A DNA stretch of 64,000 nucleotides. It comes from Methanomicrobiales archaeon HGW-Methanomicrobiales-3 (GTDB lineage: Archaea; Halobacteriota; Methanomicrobia; Methanomicrobiales; Methanospirillaceae). Shown piece by piece: positions 62,438 to 64,000 of the stretch; within the stretch, counting starts at the first letter, position 1, and each line of letters begins with the position of its first letter. Made by a program: the position numbers and the translations under genes. The stretch is from the NCBI GenBank assembly GCA_002839605.1, contig PGYK01000007.1:107297-171296 (forward strand), given 5' to 3'. Under the pieces are notes generated by a model. The model ran no database searches, was not told the origin of the DNA, and was given only the letters and a program-made list of their open reading frames with translations.

Positions 62438-63475
62438 TTAGATAAGTTTGAAGATTGGGTGGCTTGGTGCCTTGCACTCGATCCCGAGCTGGCGGGTTGC
62501 CTCAAGGACGGTGATGTCCGTGTAGGCCTGTGCAGTGATCATTGCTTCTACGTTCTCGATGGGTCCGTACATGATAAGGTCTGCACCGAGGGTGGAGGCA
62601 ATCATGTTACAGCCGATATCGGGTGCGGACCATGCTGCCTGCTTGATACCCTCAATACCGCCGAGGTAGTGGTGGGACATCTGTTTCAGGAGCTCATCCT
62701 TGCCTTCGTACCCTGCTGCAAGCACGGAGGGGGTCTTTGAGGTTCCCTTCCAGCGCTTGAGCCAGGTCCAGGAGACGGTCATGTTGTGGTATGCACCACC
62801 GGTGGGGTACCCGTGGATTGCCTTGCATGCAAGGATCTCACGGTATGCGCCGCCGCTGCCAAGACCGAGGGGGGTTGCTGCCGTGTCGAGGATCGGGCGC
62901 TTGATACCGCAGTACTCTGCGATCTCGAGCATACCCTTTGCCTGACCTGCAACGCCACCTTCGACGAGCACTTTCTCCCTTCCTGCAACCGAGGGGTCTG
63001 CAGGGTTGAATGCAAGGACAATGGCTGCATCAACGTCGCTGTTCTTTAAGGCTTCAATGCTCTCGGGCAGGATCGACCCGTTGATCGAGTTGTAGATTGC
63101 ACGCTTTGCAAGACCGACATCGGTCACGTACTTGCATGCGTGGGCAAGTGCTGCGGGAACTGATGAGTCCATCAGGAATGCAGTCTTGTTGTCGATTGAG
63201 TCGAACCAGCTGAAGTAGCTCTCGAATGCTTCGCCGTATTCCGCAATGATCTGGATGAAATGCGGAACACCGGTCATGTCTGAGAGGACCTGACAGCGGT
63301 TCCAGAGAGCCTCTGCCTTTGCCTTGTCGATCTTTCCTGTCTTGTCATCAAGCACGCACTCGTGCTTGTTGTAGAAGATAGAAGCACCCAGTACGGTCGG
63401 GTACTCGCCGGGCTGGCCACCAATCATGGTGCCGTTGAAGTCCCAGACGCTCTGTTCTTTTTCAAATCTGAACAT
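62438..63475 (-). CDS. mtrH: tetrahydromethanopterin S-methyltransferase subunit H
   Basis: 345 aa. It starts MFRFEKEQSVWDFNGTMIGGQPGEYPTVLG, the MtrH signature, and has AFLMDSSVPAALAHA and DTAATPLGLGSGGAYRE. MtrH moves the methyl group from methyl-H4MPT to the cobamide on MtrA. GGAGGTG lies before the ATG. It is the last gene of the mtr operon, 17 nt after mtrA/G, with its end at 62438. Confidence 0.97.
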   Translation of the reverse strand: MFRFEKEQSVWDFNGTMIGGQPGEYPTVLGASIFYNKHECVLDDKTGKIDKAKAEALWNRCQVLSDMTGVPHFIQIIAEYGEAFESYFSWFDSIDNKTAFLMDSSVPAALAHACKYVTDVGLAKRAIYNSINGSILPESIEALKNSDVDAAIVLAFNPADPSVAGREKVLVEGGVAGQAKGMLEIAEYCGIKRPILDTAATPLGLGSGGAYREILACKAIHGYPTGGAYHNMTVSWTWLKRWKGTSKTPSVLAAGYEGKDELLKQMSHHYLGGIEGIKQAAWSAPDIGCNMIASTLGADLIMYGPIENVEAMITAQAYTDITVLEATRQLGIECKAPSHPIFKLI

Positions 63476-63492
63476 ATTCGTTTACACCTCCG

Positions 63493-64000
63493 TTATACCA
63501 TTGTCATCAGTTTCGCGTACAGGAACAACAGTATCATAAATACGATTACGCCTGCCATGAGGCCGTAGAGGATACCGATATCCCGACCAATCTTTCGTCC
63601 AACACGCTGTGCAATCTCTGCATCCACGAACTCGATATTCTTCTCGATCTTGTCGAGTCTCTTTTCGATTTCGAGGAACTGGGGGTTTGCACCTGCAGCG
63701 GCGACTTCTGCGCCACCGGCTGCTTCCTTGACTTCGACGACGATAGCATCTGCGGCAAACGCGCCCGGGTCTTTAGCCTTGAGCTCGTTGATTTTTGCCT
63801 TGATAGCGCCGAGGTCTTCGCTCTCCATGATGTTGACGATCTCGACCTGTTCCTGGAACCGCTTGATCGCTGCATCATTGAGGTTTTCAATGAAAGGAAT
63901 AGCACCTTCAGCGCCGACAACCCTGCCTTCCTTGACGCCGCTCTTGTGGAGTGCGACGAGGGTCTGGCCGGAGAGGTGACCTTTCACTTCAGTACCGACG
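63493..64000 (-). CDS. mtrA: MtrA C-terminal part fused to an MtrG-like anchor (cut by window edge)
   Basis: The frame is open to the window edge (at least 169 codons). The first 95 residues are the C-terminal half of the MtrA cobamide domain ([57 protein letters not shown]). After a Gly/Ala linker the protein ends not with the usual MtrA membrane anchor but with a sequence like MtrG ([38 protein letters not shown], one TM). This looks like an MtrA-MtrG fusion with no separate mtrF between. The N-terminal half is outside the window. Confidence 0.8.
   Translation of the reverse strand, partial: VGTEVKGHLSGQTLVALHKSGVKEGRVVGAEGAIPFIENLNDAAIKRFQEQVEIVNIMESEDLGAIKAKINELKAKDPGAFAADAIVVEVKEAAGGAEVAAAGANPQFLEIEKRLDKIEKNIEFVDAEIAQRVGRKIGRDIGILYGLMAGVIVFMILLFLYAKLMTMV

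Overview
The window comes from a hydrogenotrophic methanogenic archaeon, most like Methanomicrobiales of the Methanoregula type. Three C1-pathway enzymes are present: F420-dependent methylene-H4MPT dehydrogenase (mtd), methylene-H4MPT reductase (mer), and part of the Na+-pumping methyltransferase (mtrA/G and mtrH). With them come a Tfx-family regulator, NrpR, AMP phosphorylase, aCbf5, Nop5, fibrillarin, aEF-1beta, 7S RNA, an S10/spc ribosomal cluster in archaeal order, and DUF3821-type S-layer proteins. Genes are dense, GC-rich and often overlap as ATGA. TATA-like boxes and T-run terminators are typical of archaea.

Layout. 1-5.8 kb: map and an M24 peptidase, small regulators, tRNA-Asn and tRNA-Met, a methyltransferase-like protein, 7S (SRP) RNA, malate dehydrogenase, aEF-1beta with its Zn-ribbon partner, and an MfnE-like kinase. 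5.8-13.3 kb: a secreted phospholipase D-like protein, a two-gene HTH unit facing a perfect operator-like palindrome, a HEAT-repeat protein, nadX-nadC, a MiaB-like methylthiotransferase, and tRNA-Ile. 13.4-15.8 kb: iorAB. 15.8-20.1 kb: an AT-rich island unlike its surroundings, with a 77-aa protein, a 903-aa GHKL (Hsp90/MutL/MORC-like) ATPase and a convergent DNA methyltransferase. This is the best candidate for an uncharacterised, probably defensive, system. 20.1-20.7 kb: C/G-run-rich DNA and tRNA-Ser. 20.8-27 kb: cbf5, hemD, a TctA-like membrane protein, nop5-fibrillarin, a DUF1614 protein, tRNA-Gln and thyA. 27-34 kb: a large S-layer protein, AMP phosphorylase, an Ig-like surface protein and tRNA-Arg. 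34-38 kb: a dUTPase-like gene, nrpR and a tubulin/FtsZ-like protein. 38.5-42.1 kb: mer, a GalT-like protein, mtd and tfx. 42.1-42.7 kb: a promoter followed by DNA rich in hairpins. 42.7-57.3 kb: the ribosomal protein cluster, with the RNase P protein Rnp1, secY, adkA, a DUF106/EMC3-type insertase and cmk. 57.4-64 kb: GNAT, DUF2156, MarC, a double rubredoxin with an H1-like tail, a DUF3821-like surface protein, a TPR protein, and mtrH with mtrA/G.

The most unusual signals are: an array of AATCG-N5-CGATT palindromes at a 25-bp period (59.7-59.93 kb), with a two-unit relative 50 kb away at 9.34 kb; the GHKL-ATPase/methyltransferase island; an apparent MtrA-MtrG fusion; two separate 27-bp tandem duplications, one at the 3' end of 7S RNA and one at the 5' end of tRNA-Ser; and lysine/alanine/proline-rich histone-H1-like tails on ribosomal protein L32e and on a double rubredoxin.
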